Of a stretch of DNA of 64,000 nt, positions 53,001-61,589 are shown one piece after another. The stretch's first letter is position 1; every line of letters begins with the position of its first letter. Source of the DNA: Aliishimia sp963678085 (GTDB lineage Bacteria > Pseudomonadota > Alphaproteobacteria > Rhodobacterales > Rhodobacteraceae). The notes beneath the pieces were generated by a model. That model ran no database searches and was not told the origin of the DNA. It saw only the letters and a program-made list of their open reading frames with translations. The DNA lies in assembly GCA_963678085.1 (NCBI GenBank), contig OY782680.1, forward strand, positions 2,790,001 to 2,854,000. Reading direction: 5' to 3'. A program made the position numbers and the translations under genes.

Positions 53001-53252
53001 TCCATGCCGCGTATGGATGGCAAAGAGGCCACATCCAAAATCCGCGAGCTAGAACTTAACGGACCCAAACGCACACCTATTATCGCCCTCACGGCCCATG
53101 CTCTTACCGGGGATGATGATGAAATCATGAAAGCTGGGCTTGATAGCCATCTCACCAAACCCTTCAACAAAGGCAAAATTATCGATGCAATCGTAGAAAA
53201 CGCACCCGAAAACGCAATCCCGCCCGTCGCGCCTGTGGCTCAGGCCGGATAG
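50079..53252 (+). CDS. Hybrid histidine kinase with two receiver domains and a Pro/Glu-rich linker
   Basis: 1057 residues: N-terminal coiled coil, PAS (TTIQDGFAFYDNDDTLIAAN), HisKA with His225 (MSHEIRTPMNGVLGMAELL), HATPase (EDTGIGIPADKV, FEGTGLGLAISKSLVELMGG), receiver 1 with Asp509 (VITDQSMPDMSG), a linker of about 330 residues made almost wholly of Pro, Glu, Ala and Gln, and receiver 2 near residue 973 (LIFMDISMPRMDGKEATSKI). No membrane helix or separate transfer domain is seen, so it is probably a cytosolic sensor. ATG 50079 is used; GTG 50076 is the alternative. Confidence 0.93.
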   Translation: MDFSEKLAEERRGRLAAERLLELKQAELYAANRKLGQHARALTEEIVETRAQVETIRTENEKVKSDLTVATQNLEVAERRLWHSITTIQDGFAFYDNDDTLIAANTSFLAAFDGLEEVKPGVPYARILQLLSEEGIVDPGDLSRAEWRAKMLKLRQAEAPEPIVVRLWNDHYVRVIEHRSVSGDLVSMAIDITETIRYERELQEARIKAEDSARAKSSFLANMSHEIRTPMNGVLGMAELLQDSDLDDEQELYVDTIRNSSEALLVIINDILDYSKLDAEKMVLLETPFDLEKSIHEVLMLLNHAATSKNISLLIDYDIFLARGFIGDVGRLRQVLTNLIGNAVKFTLEGHVLVRVTGIPDSEGETCLLHVAIEDTGIGIPADKVDHVFGEFTQVDDERNRQFEGTGLGLAISKSLVELMGGDIWVTSENNVGSCFAFRIPLKISEAAADAPAPLPAALKRVMILDDTQSNVDILQRQLLALGVDAQGFTSAGAALSALDASFDLVITDQSMPDMSGVEFIKEMRSQGHQTPTFILSSNPGELGPAVKEHNITAVLQRPLLRDKLLNTLRSLGAELEERPIARITAPTREAEGEPPVEPETVPAPEPAETPEPAPAPAFFRTRKRSAEPQPEPSPPEISLDQPPEPELMPEPVPEPVPELESAQPEIAPEPPQVMEPLAEPSPEQISESPATATPLAEPQPLMNETPEPVAQPVFRARPKPMPATETVPEPITQPVEAPEMAVEPARPEAAEQIIATPLEPAPTPPETGQDLASPITPEPEPDLAPIPEPSAPPQPAQELAAPIASEPTPAPPPQQTAPEPVQELAEPSVQTPQPDLAPPPEPIALPEPAPTPVQDLAVPPIPAQQPDLASPPEPSAPPEPTLPQDLAAPPIPEPQPEPSAPAPEATAPPPEPVAAQEAPRLMRVLTAEDNKTNQLVLRKMLKTLEIDLKFANDGIFAVEAYQEFEPDLIFMDISMPRMDGKEATSKIRELELNGPKRTPIIALTAHALTGDDDEIMKAGLDSHLTKPFNKGKIIDAIVENAPENAIPPVAPVAQAG

Positions 53253-54010
53253 GGGCGCGAGAAAGCCGGTTTTCCGGGCTGTGATAACGCGGGCCGATAC
53301 CTGTAACCGTCGGTGTCAAACCCGTGCAGATCTTCCGCCACCTCTGGCGCGGTCTCCAAAATGAACCGGGCCATCGCCCCGCGCGCCTTTTTCGCATAAA
53401 AGCTCACGATTTTGGGCCCGTCATCCTTTTCTTCGTAAAATTGCGGCGTAATCACGCGCAAAGACAGCGCCTTTTGATCCACAGCACCGAAATATTCTTG
53501 GCTGGCGCAATTCACCAAAATCTCCGTCCCGGTCAATTTTGCTTGCGCATTCAGCGCCTTGGACAACGCATCGCCCCAATAGGCATAGAGATTCGCGCCC
53601 CGCTCGGTCTTTAGGCGGCTGCCCATCTCAAGCCGATAGGGTTGGATCGCATCAAAGGGGCGCAACACCCCGTAAAGCCCAGACAAAATGCGCAGATGTC
53701 TCTCAGCCCGGCCCAGGGCCTTTTCGCTAAGAGTTTCAGCCGCAAGCCCCTGATAGGTATCCCCGGCAAAAGCATAGACCGCCGGGCGCGTATGTTCTGG
53801 CGCGGGCGCGGCGGCATAGGCCGCAAAGCGCTCTTTGTTGAGCTGTGCTAGGTTATCAGACAATTTCATCAATGATTTCAATTCTGACAAGCTCAGCCGA
53901 TTGGCCACCCCCGCCAATTCAAGCGCCTCAGCGCTGAAATCCGGCTGGGACATTGCCACATCGCGTTCCGTCCAATCCAGCTTTTTCGCAGGTGAAATCA
54001 CAACTAACAT
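53240..54010 (-). CDS. yaaA: Peroxide stress protein YaaA
   Basis: 256 residues matching the YaaA (UPF0246) family: LVVISPAKKLDWTERD, AYAFAGDTYQGLAAETLSEK, LYGVLRPFDAIQPYRLEMGS, and VNCASQEYFGAVD. In E. coli it limits free iron during peroxide stress. ATG 54010 has AGAGGAG upstream. It converges with the histidine kinase, overlapping its end by 13 bp. Confidence 0.95.
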   Translation of the reverse strand: MLVVISPAKKLDWTERDVAMSQPDFSAEALELAGVANRLSLSELKSLMKLSDNLAQLNKERFAAYAAAPAPEHTRPAVYAFAGDTYQGLAAETLSEKALGRAERHLRILSGLYGVLRPFDAIQPYRLEMGSRLKTERGANLYAYWGDALSKALNAQAKLTGTEILVNCASQEYFGAVDQKALSLRVITPQFYEEKDDGPKIVSFYAKKARGAMARFILETAPEVAEDLHGFDTDGYRYRPALSQPGKPAFSRPYPA

Positions 54011-54039
54011 GGCTCGCTCCTCTTGTGCTCTCTTGCCAG

Positions 54040-56076
54040 TTAGCTCGCGCGCTGCAAAACGTCCAGAAATGCCGCGCCAAATCGATCTGCGCGTTTGGGG
54101 CCCAGCACATGTTCCACCGAGCTCGGGCAAGCATTTTGCAGTTGCGCCAGTTTGGACAGAAGCGAGGCCGAGCAGGTCATTGGTTTTTCCGTGCCATCAA
54201 CCCCGCGCGCCAGCTGCGCATTGACCTCTAAAAGCGCATCATAACGACTGGCCGCATTTTGCCCCGCGAGTTTCTTGCGCGCCGGGTGCAGCTCTTGTTG
54301 CGCACCGGTGATGACCTCAAGGAAAACAGCGCCATAGGTTTGCAGCTTTTTGGCCCCCACACCAGAAATCTGCGCCATCTGATCCAGCGTTGCGGGCTTT
54401 GTTTCGGCCATTTCTATCAAACTACGGTCGGTGAACACGACATAGGCGGGCACGCCTGCTCGTTCGGCCAGCGCGCGCCGCTTGGCTTTGAGCGCGGAAA
54501 ACAGGGCGGCATTATCCTCGGACACCATGGTTTTCACCACGGGGCGGCGCGCGGCGCTGCGGATCGTGTCTTTTCGAAAGGTGATTTGCTGCTGGTCGCG
54601 CAAAATCGGCAAGGCGGCATCGGTCATCACCAAAGCGCCATGGCGCGCCGGGTCTGGTCGCACCAGATCATGCCCCATCATTTGACGAAACACTGCCTGC
54701 CAAGCGCGTTTGTCAAAATCCGTGCCAACGCCGAATGTGGGTAGCTTTTCATGGCCGCGCGCAAGTACCTTGGGCGTGCGATCTCCGCGCAGAATATCGA
54801 CCAGATGTCCAACGCCAAAGCTCTCGCCTGTGCGTAAAATGGCCGAAAGAGCTTTGCGCACAGCGGTGGTGGCGTCAAAGGTTTCGGGTGGCTGATCACA
54901 AAGATCGCAATTCCCGCAAGCCGTGCTGTCTTCACCAAAATAGCTGAGCAAGCGCTGACGGCGGCAAGTGGTTACCTCAGCCAGCCCCAACAGCGTGTTG
55001 AGCCGCGCATGATCTGCCATAATCCGCTCGGGCGCAGCCGCGCTTTCATCGATTTGGGCGCGGCGCAGGCGGATATCATCGGGGCCAAAGAGGGTCATCG
55101 TCTCCGCAGGCGCCCCATCGCGGCCCGCGCGGCCAATTTCTTGGTAATAGGCTTCGATCGATTTGGGCAAATCCGCATGGGCGACCCAGCGAATATCGGG
55201 CTTATCAACCCCCATGCCAAAGGCCACCGTGGCCACCACGATAAGCCCGTCCTCTTGTTGAAAACGTCGCTCGGCCTCCCGACGCGCGCCCGCCTCCATG
55301 CCGCCATGATAATGCAGCGCGCTGAGCCCTTCAGCATTTAGTGCGCCCGAAAGGCTTTCGGTTTTGGCACGCGTGCCGCAATAGACGATACCTGATTGGC
55401 CGGGACGCGCGGCGGCGAATTCCAAAATCTGCTTGCGTGGCTGGTTTTTGGCGGCAAAAGCTAGATGCAGATTGGGACGATCAAAGCCGCGCAAAAAGGT
55501 GGTCGGCTGGCGGCCCTCAAAGAGTTTTTGCACGATTTCATCGCGGGTTTCGGCATCGGCTGTCGCGGTAAAGGCCGCAACGGGCACATTCAGCGCACTC
55601 CGCAACTGGCCGATTTTCAGGTAATCGGGGCGAAAATCATGGCCCCATTGGCTGACGCAATGCGCCTCATCAACCGCGATCATTGACACGCCAATGCGTC
55701 GCAACATGTTCAGCGTACCGCCATAGGCTAGACGTTCGGGCGCAAGGTAAAGAAGTTTTAGGCTTTTATTTTCAAGCGCTTGCCAGACCTGCTGCGTTTC
55801 GGCCTCACTGTTACCAGAGGTCAGCGCGCCCGCCTCTACCCCCAAAGCTTGCAAGCCGTGCACCTGATCGCGCATCAAAGCAATCAGCGGTGAAATGACA
55901 ACCGTGACACCATTACGCAGCAAGGCAGGCAGTTGATAACACAGGGATTTTCCCCCGCCTGTGGGCATGATCGCCAGCACGTCATCGCCACGCGTGACCG
56001 CATCCACAATGTCTTTCTGCCCTGGGCGAAAGCCATCAAAGCCAAAAACATCCCGCAACAGCTGCTCAGCCGTCAT
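54040..56076 (-). CDS. recQ: ATP-dependent DNA helicase RecQ
   Basis: 678 residues: helicase motif I MPTGGGKSLCYQLPAL, DEAH box AVDEAHCVSQWGHDFRPDY, motif VI IGRAGRDG, the RecQ zinc-binding CGNCDLC, a winged helix and a C-terminal HRDC domain (DRSLIEMAETKPATLDQMAQ, ISGVGAKKLQTYG). It unwinds DNA in recombination repair. The start is ATG 56076. It ends 29 bp before yaaA on the same strand. Confidence 0.97.
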   Translation of the reverse strand: MTAEQLLRDVFGFDGFRPGQKDIVDAVTRGDDVLAIMPTGGGKSLCYQLPALLRNGVTVVISPLIALMRDQVHGLQALGVEAGALTSGNSEAETQQVWQALENKSLKLLYLAPERLAYGGTLNMLRRIGVSMIAVDEAHCVSQWGHDFRPDYLKIGQLRSALNVPVAAFTATADAETRDEIVQKLFEGRQPTTFLRGFDRPNLHLAFAAKNQPRKQILEFAAARPGQSGIVYCGTRAKTESLSGALNAEGLSALHYHGGMEAGARREAERRFQQEDGLIVVATVAFGMGVDKPDIRWVAHADLPKSIEAYYQEIGRAGRDGAPAETMTLFGPDDIRLRRAQIDESAAAPERIMADHARLNTLLGLAEVTTCRRQRLLSYFGEDSTACGNCDLCDQPPETFDATTAVRKALSAILRTGESFGVGHLVDILRGDRTPKVLARGHEKLPTFGVGTDFDKRAWQAVFRQMMGHDLVRPDPARHGALVMTDAALPILRDQQQITFRKDTIRSAARRPVVKTMVSEDNAALFSALKAKRRALAERAGVPAYVVFTDRSLIEMAETKPATLDQMAQISGVGAKKLQTYGAVFLEVITGAQQELHPARKKLAGQNAASRYDALLEVNAQLARGVDGTEKPMTCSASLLSKLAQLQNACPSSVEHVLGPKRADRFGAAFLDVLQRAS

Positions 56077-56132
56077 ATCTATCCTGTTATACTTACTGCC
56101 CGTTGTGGATCATAGTCTCATAGCCACAAGAT

Positions 56133-56411
56133 TTAGGCAAGCATCGGCAGAACGTAATTGCGCAGCCAAATCACCACGATGAAGATGACGAGCGGTGCAA
56201 GATCCAGCGGGCGCGTATCCGGCAGAATGCGGCGCACAGGTTCATAAAGCGGCTCCAACAGGCGGCCAAGACCGTAGTAAATTTGCGCGACAAGCGGCTG
56301 GTGGATGTTAAGCACCTGAAAATTGAGCAGCCAGCTCATCACAATATGCACGACCATGAAAAAGAAAAGCACCCCAAGGATAAGGTCGAGCAGGCCAACA
56401 ATCGCAGACAT
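56133..56411 (-). CDS. YggT family membrane protein
   Basis: 92 residues with two membrane segments (IVGLLDLILGVLFFFMVVHI; LDLAPLVIFIVVIWLRNYVL) and the YggT signature LEPLYEPVRRILPDTRPLDL. The family is linked to cell division and osmotic protection in some bacteria. I start at ATG 56411 because GGAG lies six bases upstream inside the longer frame; an ATG at 56423 is the other choice. Confidence 0.9.
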   Translation of the reverse strand: MSAIVGLLDLILGVLFFFMVVHIVMSWLLNFQVLNIHQPLVAQIYYGLGRLLEPLYEPVRRILPDTRPLDLAPLVIFIVVIWLRNYVLPMLA

Positions 56412-56536
56412 AAAGATCTCCATTTTCACGTTATGAGTGAGGTAGGGCCTCTTTTCGCTAACTACAAGGGATCAATGGTCTTGCGACATCGCTCCGACCC
56501 TGTTCTTATCCGCCCAAACGCAAAGGTGGGGTAAAC

Positions 56537-57904
56537 ATGTCTGAGATTTCGATGCGCAAACGGCGCGCGGGCTGGATCATGTTCGATTGGGCCACCCAGC
56601 CGCTCTATACCCTGGGGCTAACATTTGTGTTTGCGCCTTTCTTTGCCGAAGCGGCCAGCAATTATTACAACCACCGAATCGCAGAGGCCGAGCAGGCAAA
56701 TGCCGCCGCGCAGTCTTTGTGGTTTTGGGGGCAGATGGTTGCCGGGCTGTTTATCGCCTTTACCGCCCCCTTTCTTGGTGCATTTGCGGATAGCACCGGG
56801 CGGCGTATGCCTTGGATTTGGGGCTTTTCTGCGCTGTTCCTGCCCCTGTCTTGGGCGCTATGGTGGAGCGATCCGGCAGGCAGCAACATCTGGATGATGC
56901 TGTTTTTCTTTAACGCAGCCTTTATCACCGCGGAGTTTTTGCTGCTATTCGTAAACGCGCTGCTACCATCGCTCGGAAATGAGCAAGAGGTTGGGAAAAT
57001 CTCCGGGCTGGGCGCAGCGATCGGCTATTGGGGCGGGGTTTCCGCCCTTGCTATCTCTCTGGCTTTCTTTGTGGAAACCAATAGCGGCACGACCTATGCA
57101 GGGCTTGCCCCCGCATTCGGGCTTGATAGCAGCCAAAGGGAGGGAACCCGCGCAATCGGCCCCTTTATTGCGATTTGGTTCGCGATATTTATGGTGCCGT
57201 TCTTTTTATGGGTACGCGAGGCGCGGCCTTCCAGTTCAGGCGGCGTGGGGATGGCGATGTCGTCACTCAAATCCACGCTTCAAAGCACATATAAGCGTAA
57301 ATCGCTCTTTAATTTCCTCATATCGTCAATGCTTTACCGTGATGCCTTAAACGCACTTTATGCTGCGGGCGGTATCTTTGCCAAACTGGTACTGGGCTGG
57401 TCGATCAGTCAAATCGGTGCCTTTGGGATCGTTGCCGCGATTACAGCCGCTGTTGTGACGCAAATCGGCGGGTATTATGACAGCCGCAAAGGGCCCATAC
57501 CTGTGATTAAAGCCTGCTGCTATGTGTTGATCGTGGTCTGTTTGATCATCGTGGGCATGAGCCGCGAATCCTTGTTCGGTGTGATCACTTTTGCGCCGGG
57601 TTCTTCGCTTCCCGATGCGATTTTCTTTGTCTGTGGCGCCTGCATTGGCGGGGCGGGTGGAGCGATTTACGCCGCATCCCGCTCACTCATGGTGCGACAC
57701 ACTGACCCAGAGCGCCCAACAGAAGCCTTTGGTTTGTTTGCACTTTCCGGCAGAGCGACTGCCTTTTTAGCGCCAGCCCTCATTGCACTGTTCTCAACAT
57801 TAACCGGAAATCCACAATTCGGGTATATCCCGGTGCTCATCTTGTTCTTACTTGGCCTCTGGCTTTTGCGCTATGTCAATCCTCTGGGGGATCAAGCCGG
57901 ATGA
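56537..57904 (+). CDS. MFS transporter, UMF1 family
   Basis: 455 residues with about twelve membrane helices. The N-terminal WIMFDWATQPLYTLGLTFVF is the hallmark of the UMF1/Atg22-like group. The substrate is unknown; relatives export amino acids from yeast vacuoles. It overlaps mepA (ATGA), so the two are co-translated. Confidence 0.88.
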   Translation: MSEISMRKRRAGWIMFDWATQPLYTLGLTFVFAPFFAEAASNYYNHRIAEAEQANAAAQSLWFWGQMVAGLFIAFTAPFLGAFADSTGRRMPWIWGFSALFLPLSWALWWSDPAGSNIWMMLFFFNAAFITAEFLLLFVNALLPSLGNEQEVGKISGLGAAIGYWGGVSALAISLAFFVETNSGTTYAGLAPAFGLDSSQREGTRAIGPFIAIWFAIFMVPFFLWVREARPSSSGGVGMAMSSLKSTLQSTYKRKSLFNFLISSMLYRDALNALYAAGGIFAKLVLGWSISQIGAFGIVAAITAAVVTQIGGYYDSRKGPIPVIKACCYVLIVVCLIIVGMSRESLFGVITFAPGSSLPDAIFFVCGACIGGAGGAIYAASRSLMVRHTDPERPTEAFGLFALSGRATAFLAPALIALFSTLTGNPQFGYIPVLILFLLGLWLLRYVNPLGDQAG

Positions 57905-58755
57905 TCAAATTCGCCAGCCTCGTCATCCTGATCTGCACATTATGCGGGACGGTAATGGCACAGCCCGCAAAGCAGCTTTTTGGCGCAGAGCGCTCTGGCT
58001 CAGAGCAGCGCCCAGCCCCGTTCGGGGGATATTCTAAGGGATGCATTGCTGGGGCCACTCAGCTGCCCGAGACTGGGGCAACCTGGCAAGCGATGCGCCT
58101 GAGCCGAAACCGCAATTGGGGGCACCCTGAGACCATTGATTTCATTAAACAATTAAGCCGCGCCGCTGCAGCGCAACCGGGCTGGCGCGGACTTTATATT
58201 GGCGATATTTCGCAACCCAAGGGCGGGCCGATGTTGTCAGGTCATCGCAGCCATCAGATCGGGCTGGATGTGGATATTTGGATGCTGCCTGCAAATGATC
58301 TGTCGCTTTCGCGCAGGGCCCGTGAAAATATCTCGTCAATTTCGCTGCGCCGGGCCAAGGGGGCGTATGTCAATTCTAGCTGGACGCGCGCGCATCATGA
58401 GATCATTAAGGCGGCGGCTCAGGATCCGCGTGTGGCACGAATCTTTGTGTTCCCTGGTGCCAAAGTCCAGATGTGCAAAGATGAGACAGGCTCCCGAAAA
58501 TGGCTGCGAAAAATCCGCCCCTGGTGGGGGCACCACTATCATTTCCATGTGCGTCTGGCCTGTCCACGCGGGGCGCGGGGCTGCATAGATCAGGATCCGC
58601 CACCGCGCGGCGATGGCTGCGAGGATGCCGAAAAATGGGTGCACGATATCTTAAATCCACCGCCACCGGATCCCAACTATGTACCAAAACCACGCCGCGA
58701 CTACACCTTGGCCGATTTGCCACAGCAATGCGGCTCTGTGTTGCGCTCACGCTAG
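57901..58755 (+). CDS. mepA: Penicillin-insensitive murein endopeptidase
   Basis: 284 residues with a signal peptide (MIKFASLVILICTLCGTVMA) and LAS-type metallopeptidase motifs: SGHRSHQIGLDVDIW and the C-terminal HHYHFHVRL, whose His and Asp bind zinc. Several C-terminal Cys (CPRGARGC, GDGCEDAEKW) probably form disulfides. It cleaves DD- and LD-cross-links in peptidoglycan. It overlaps the next gene by 28 bp. Confidence 0.94.
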   Translation: MIKFASLVILICTLCGTVMAQPAKQLFGAERSGSEQRPAPFGGYSKGCIAGATQLPETGATWQAMRLSRNRNWGHPETIDFIKQLSRAAAAQPGWRGLYIGDISQPKGGPMLSGHRSHQIGLDVDIWMLPANDLSLSRRARENISSISLRRAKGAYVNSSWTRAHHEIIKAAAQDPRVARIFVFPGAKVQMCKDETGSRKWLRKIRPWWGHHYHFHVRLACPRGARGCIDQDPPPRGDGCEDAEKWVHDILNPPPPDPNYVPKPRRDYTLADLPQQCGSVLRSR

Positions 58756-59603
58756 GAACCCAGCCCGCTTTTGCCCAGCATCTTGTTGAAAGCGCACGAA
58801 TTTTCCCAAATGTCCCTGACACAGACTTTGCTGGCCTATCAGGTTTAGAGCTCACAGACGACGGGCAGCGCGGCTTTACGGTGTCAGATAAAGGACATCT
58901 TTTCGAGCTATTGATCAAGCGCTCCCGCAGCGGCGAAATCATTGCCCTCAGCGTTCTTAACGAAAGAGAGTTGATCAATGGCGATCATGATGGGCGGCTG
59001 GACACCGAAGGGCTTGCTCTCACCGACAATGGATTGCTCTATAGCTCGCTTGAAGCAAAGCCGCGGGTCAAAAAAATAGCGCTCGAAACAGCGGTGATGC
59101 GCAATATTTCCGCCCCGCCCGATGATCGGATTAAGGTCAAGAATCTCGGCTTTGAAGCCGTTGCCGTAAGCGGGCAAGGTGATCTATTCGCAGCCCCAGA
59201 GCTGGCCCCGCAAAGCGTGGAAAATATCCCGCTCTATAAGTTCTCACGCGGGGTTTGGTCTCAGGTCGCGTCGCTCAAGAAAGACCGCTGGTTTTGCGTG
59301 GTTGGCGCTGATTTTGGCCCCGATGGCGCACTGTATCTGCTAGAGCGCGCAGCCTCTCCGGTTGGATTTCGCAGTCAAATCCGCAAGCTTAGCTGGACCG
59401 GCGAAGCGGTGGTCAGCACCCGGCTTTGGCGCAGCTCTTTAGGGAAATATGACAATCTGGAGGGCCTCAGCGTCACCCAAGATCATACCGGTCGCCTGCG
59501 GTTCTTGATGGTGTCAGATAACAATTTCAAAACCTGGCAGCGCACGGAATTCGTCGAACTAACCACAAAAGAAAGGGTTGCACAAAATGTCGCACCCAAC
59601 TAA
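58728..59603 (+). CDS. Secreted phytase-like esterase family protein
   Basis: 291 residues with a short signal peptide (MRLCVALTLGTQPAFA) and the pattern of esterase-like phytase proteins: DFAGLSGLELTDDGQRGFTV then SDKGHLFEL, DTEGLALTDNGLLYSS, FEAVAVSGQGDLFAAPE and DNLEGLSV. A beta-propeller hydrolase is likely; the substrate is unknown. ATG 58728 is chosen from the signal peptide; its ribosome site is weak, and it may rely on coupling to mepA, which it overlaps. Confidence 0.82.
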   Translation: MRLCVALTLGTQPAFAQHLVESARIFPNVPDTDFAGLSGLELTDDGQRGFTVSDKGHLFELLIKRSRSGEIIALSVLNERELINGDHDGRLDTEGLALTDNGLLYSSLEAKPRVKKIALETAVMRNISAPPDDRIKVKNLGFEAVAVSGQGDLFAAPELAPQSVENIPLYKFSRGVWSQVASLKKDRWFCVVGADFGPDGALYLLERAASPVGFRSQIRKLSWTGEAVVSTRLWRSSLGKYDNLEGLSVTQDHTGRLRFLMVSDNNFKTWQRTEFVELTTKERVAQNVAPN

Positions 59604-59670
59604 TCGGAGCACAAGAGCGGTTTGACACAAGCCCAAGCTGCGTAATCGAGCAATAAAAACGGAGGTCGTC

Positions 59671-60315
59671 ATGTCGCGCACCCATTTGCCTGGCATCATT
59701 GCCATGGCTGTTATCGTTGTGGCTTCGAATGTCTTTGTGCAATTTCTCCTTGGAGATTGGCTAACCTGGGGGGCTTTCACCTACCCGATTGCCTTTCTGG
59801 TGACGGATGTGATGAACCGGGTTTATGGCGCAGCCGCAGCGCGCACGGTTGTGTTCACCGGATTTATCGTCGGCATTTTCTGCTCGCTGGTGGGCACGCA
59901 GATCATGTTGCAAGGAGATGGGTTCGAATATCCGGCGGTCACTTTGCGCATCGCGCTTGGCTCAGGCCTTGCGTTTTTGACCGCGCAGCTTTTGGATGTG
60001 GGCATTTTCAGCGCCCTGCGCGGCGGGGCTTGGTGGCGCGCGCCGCTTGCCTCGACCCTGATTGGCAGCACTGTGGATACGGCCATTTTCTTTTCTGTGG
60101 CGTTTTCGCACGGGTTAATCTTTCTTGAGCCCGCAAATGATGTCTCTTGGGCAAATGGCGCAACCCCGCTGCTCGGGCTTGGGCCGGTTTTGCCGCTTTG
60201 GGTCTCGCTGGCCGTTGCCGATTGGTGTGTGAAATTGTCCCTCGCACTTGTTGCGCTTGTCCCCTTCAAGGTGATCACAGGCCGGCTGCAAAATAACAAA
60301 ACTGCTTTGAGCTGA
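59671..60315 (+). CDS. yhhQ: Queuosine precursor transporter, YhhQ family
   Basis: 214 residues, about six membrane helices, with the family pattern GAFTYPIAFLVTDVMNRVYG and a conserved VDTAIFFSVAFSH. YhhQ-type proteins import preQ0/preQ1 for queuosine tRNA modification. CGGAGG precedes the ATG. No preQ1 riboswitch-like fold is evident upstream. Confidence 0.9.
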   Translation: MSRTHLPGIIAMAVIVVASNVFVQFLLGDWLTWGAFTYPIAFLVTDVMNRVYGAAAARTVVFTGFIVGIFCSLVGTQIMLQGDGFEYPAVTLRIALGSGLAFLTAQLLDVGIFSALRGGAWWRAPLASTLIGSTVDTAIFFSVAFSHGLIFLEPANDVSWANGATPLLGLGPVLPLWVSLAVADWCVKLSLALVALVPFKVITGRLQNNKTALS

Positions 60316-60354
60316 GCGAAAACTGTGCAACACTGAAGGTGAGTTCAACAACTG

Positions 60355-60426
60355 AAAGGAGGTGATCCAGTGTCGAGAATGATGTTGGAGAGAGGTGTCG
60401 GAACAGCATGTGAGCTGCGCCTTTAA
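60355..60426 (+). CDS. 18-residue leader ORF with a perfect anti-SD match, upstream of arfB
   Basis: AAAGGAGGTGATCC (60355-60368) is fully complementary to the 3' end of 16S rRNA. One base later a GTG at 60370 opens the frame encoding MSRMMLERGVGTACELRL, ending at TAA 60426. Further on, GCCTCC near 60452 can pair either with the Shine-Dalgarno GGAGG or with a nearby GAGGC. A terminator and arfB follow. This layout suggests translation of the leader controls arfB; that is inference. Confidence 0.65.
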   Translation, partial: KGGDPVSRMMLERGVGTACELRL

Positions 60427-60480
60427 GGCGATCTCAGATGTTGGCTGAGGCCTGACCGGCCCGCCTCCAAACCGTTCGAA

Positions 60481-60511
60481 GGGCCGCTCGCGATATTGGG
60501 CGGCCCTTTTT
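60481..60511 (+). terminator. Intrinsic terminator between the leader ORF and arfB
   Basis: The stem GGGCCGC/GCGGCCC with a 12-nt loop is followed by five T (60507-60511). It ends only 14 bp before the arfB start codon, so transcription reaching arfB from upstream must read through it. Confidence 0.85.
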
Positions 60512-60525
60512 ATGTGAGAAGACAA

Positions 60526-60951
60526 ATGGTTTTACGAATTAGTGAGAATATTGAAATTGCCGATTGGGAGCTGACCGAGAGCTTTGTGCGCGCCTCGGGC
60601 CCTGGCGGACAGAATGTGAATAAGGTGGCAACGGCGGTGCTGTTGCGCTTTGAGGCCGCGCGCTCGCCGAACCTGCCCGGCCCTGTAAAAACGCGGCTGA
60701 AACGCATGGCGGGGCAGAAATGGACCAAGGAGGGGGCGATCATCTTGCAGTGTGACGAGACCCGCTCGCAACAGCGCAACCGCGAGATCGCCCGCGCAAG
60801 GCTTACTGAGCTGATCCAAAAAGCGCTGATAGCCCCCAAAAAGCGCATCGCAACACGCCCGACCTTGGCCTCAAAGCGCAGACGACTTGAGCAGAAAAAG
60901 GTGCAATCCGTGCGCAAAAAGCTGCGCGGCGCTGTCTCGACTGACGAGTAG
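60526..60951 (+). CDS. arfB: Ribosome-rescue hydrolase ArfB (YaeJ)
   Basis: 141 residues with the release-factor catalytic GGQ in RASGPGGQNVNKVATAV and a basic C-terminal tail (KRRRLEQKKVQSVRKKLRG) that enters the empty mRNA channel. ArfB frees ribosomes stalled without a stop codon. The ATG at 60526 has AGAAG upstream and lies just after the terminator of the leader described above. Confidence 0.95.
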   Translation: MVLRISENIEIADWELTESFVRASGPGGQNVNKVATAVLLRFEAARSPNLPGPVKTRLKRMAGQKWTKEGAIILQCDETRSQQRNREIARARLTELIQKALIAPKKRIATRPTLASKRRRLEQKKVQSVRKKLRGAVSTDE

Positions 60952-60952
60952 A

Positions 60953-61588
60953 TCAGCTGCTTTGCAAGAGCAGTTGGCCTGCACCGTCGCGCGATTTTTC
61001 GATGACAAGCTGCGCGTTCGGAATATCGTTTAGCAATGCGCGTTTTTCAGCCGCCTCGGGCGCTAGACCGTAACCGCGCCAACGCGCGATGAGCCGTTCT
61101 TTCAACGTTTCAAGGGGCGGCGCGATAAACGCAGTAAGTGACCAATATTCTGCCAGCTCCCGCCATTTGGCCAGATCAAGCAGCAGGTAATTGCCTTCAA
61201 CAACCACGAGGCGCTGCGCGGGTGTTATCTGACGCGCATTTGGCCGCACACAGTCGGCGGCGCGGTCAAACAGGGGAACGGGCACGTTTTGCTCCGATTT
61301 CAGCTGCTTGATAAGCGCCAAGAACCCATCCACATCAAAGGTTTCGGGCGCGCCTTTGCGATGCAACAGCCCGCGCTGAGCAAGCGTTTCGTTATCTAGG
61401 TGAAACCCATCCATTGGCACCAGGCCGCAAGGGGTTCCGCAGGTCTCAAGGCGCTGCTGCACAGCCTCAGCAACGGTCGATTTACCGGCGGCTGGCGGAC
61501 CTGCAATAGCGATGAGATGGCGCTGCTCATTTGGGGCAAGCCCGTCAGCCGCCAGTATTATCTTTTCGATCTGAGCCTCAAGCTGCAC
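60953..61588 (-). CDS. frcK: Sugar ABC operon kinase (FrcK-like)
   Basis: 211 residues, a P-loop kinase (GPPAAGKSTVAEAVQQRL), with PMDGFHLDNETL and VVVEGNYLLL as in uridine kinase/pantothenate kinase-like YggC proteins. As the last gene of an Frc-type operon it matches FrcK of rhizobia. It may phosphorylate the imported sugar or a nucleoside; not proven by sequence. The start is GTG 61588, 1 bp after the frcA stop. Confidence 0.82.
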   Translation of the reverse strand: MQLEAQIEKIILAADGLAPNEQRHLIAIAGPPAAGKSTVAEAVQQRLETCGTPCGLVPMDGFHLDNETLAQRGLLHRKGAPETFDVDGFLALIKQLKSEQNVPVPLFDRAADCVRPNARQITPAQRLVVVEGNYLLLDLAKWRELAEYWSLTAFIAPPLETLKERLIARWRGYGLAPEAAEKRALLNDIPNAQLVIEKSRDGAGQLLLQSS

Positions 61589-61589
61589 G

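Noticed and set aside
60355..60368. A 16S rRNA gene fragment on the minus strand
   Set aside because: The match to the 16S 3' end is limited to the 14-base Shine-Dalgarno complement, with no rRNA sequence continuing on either side.
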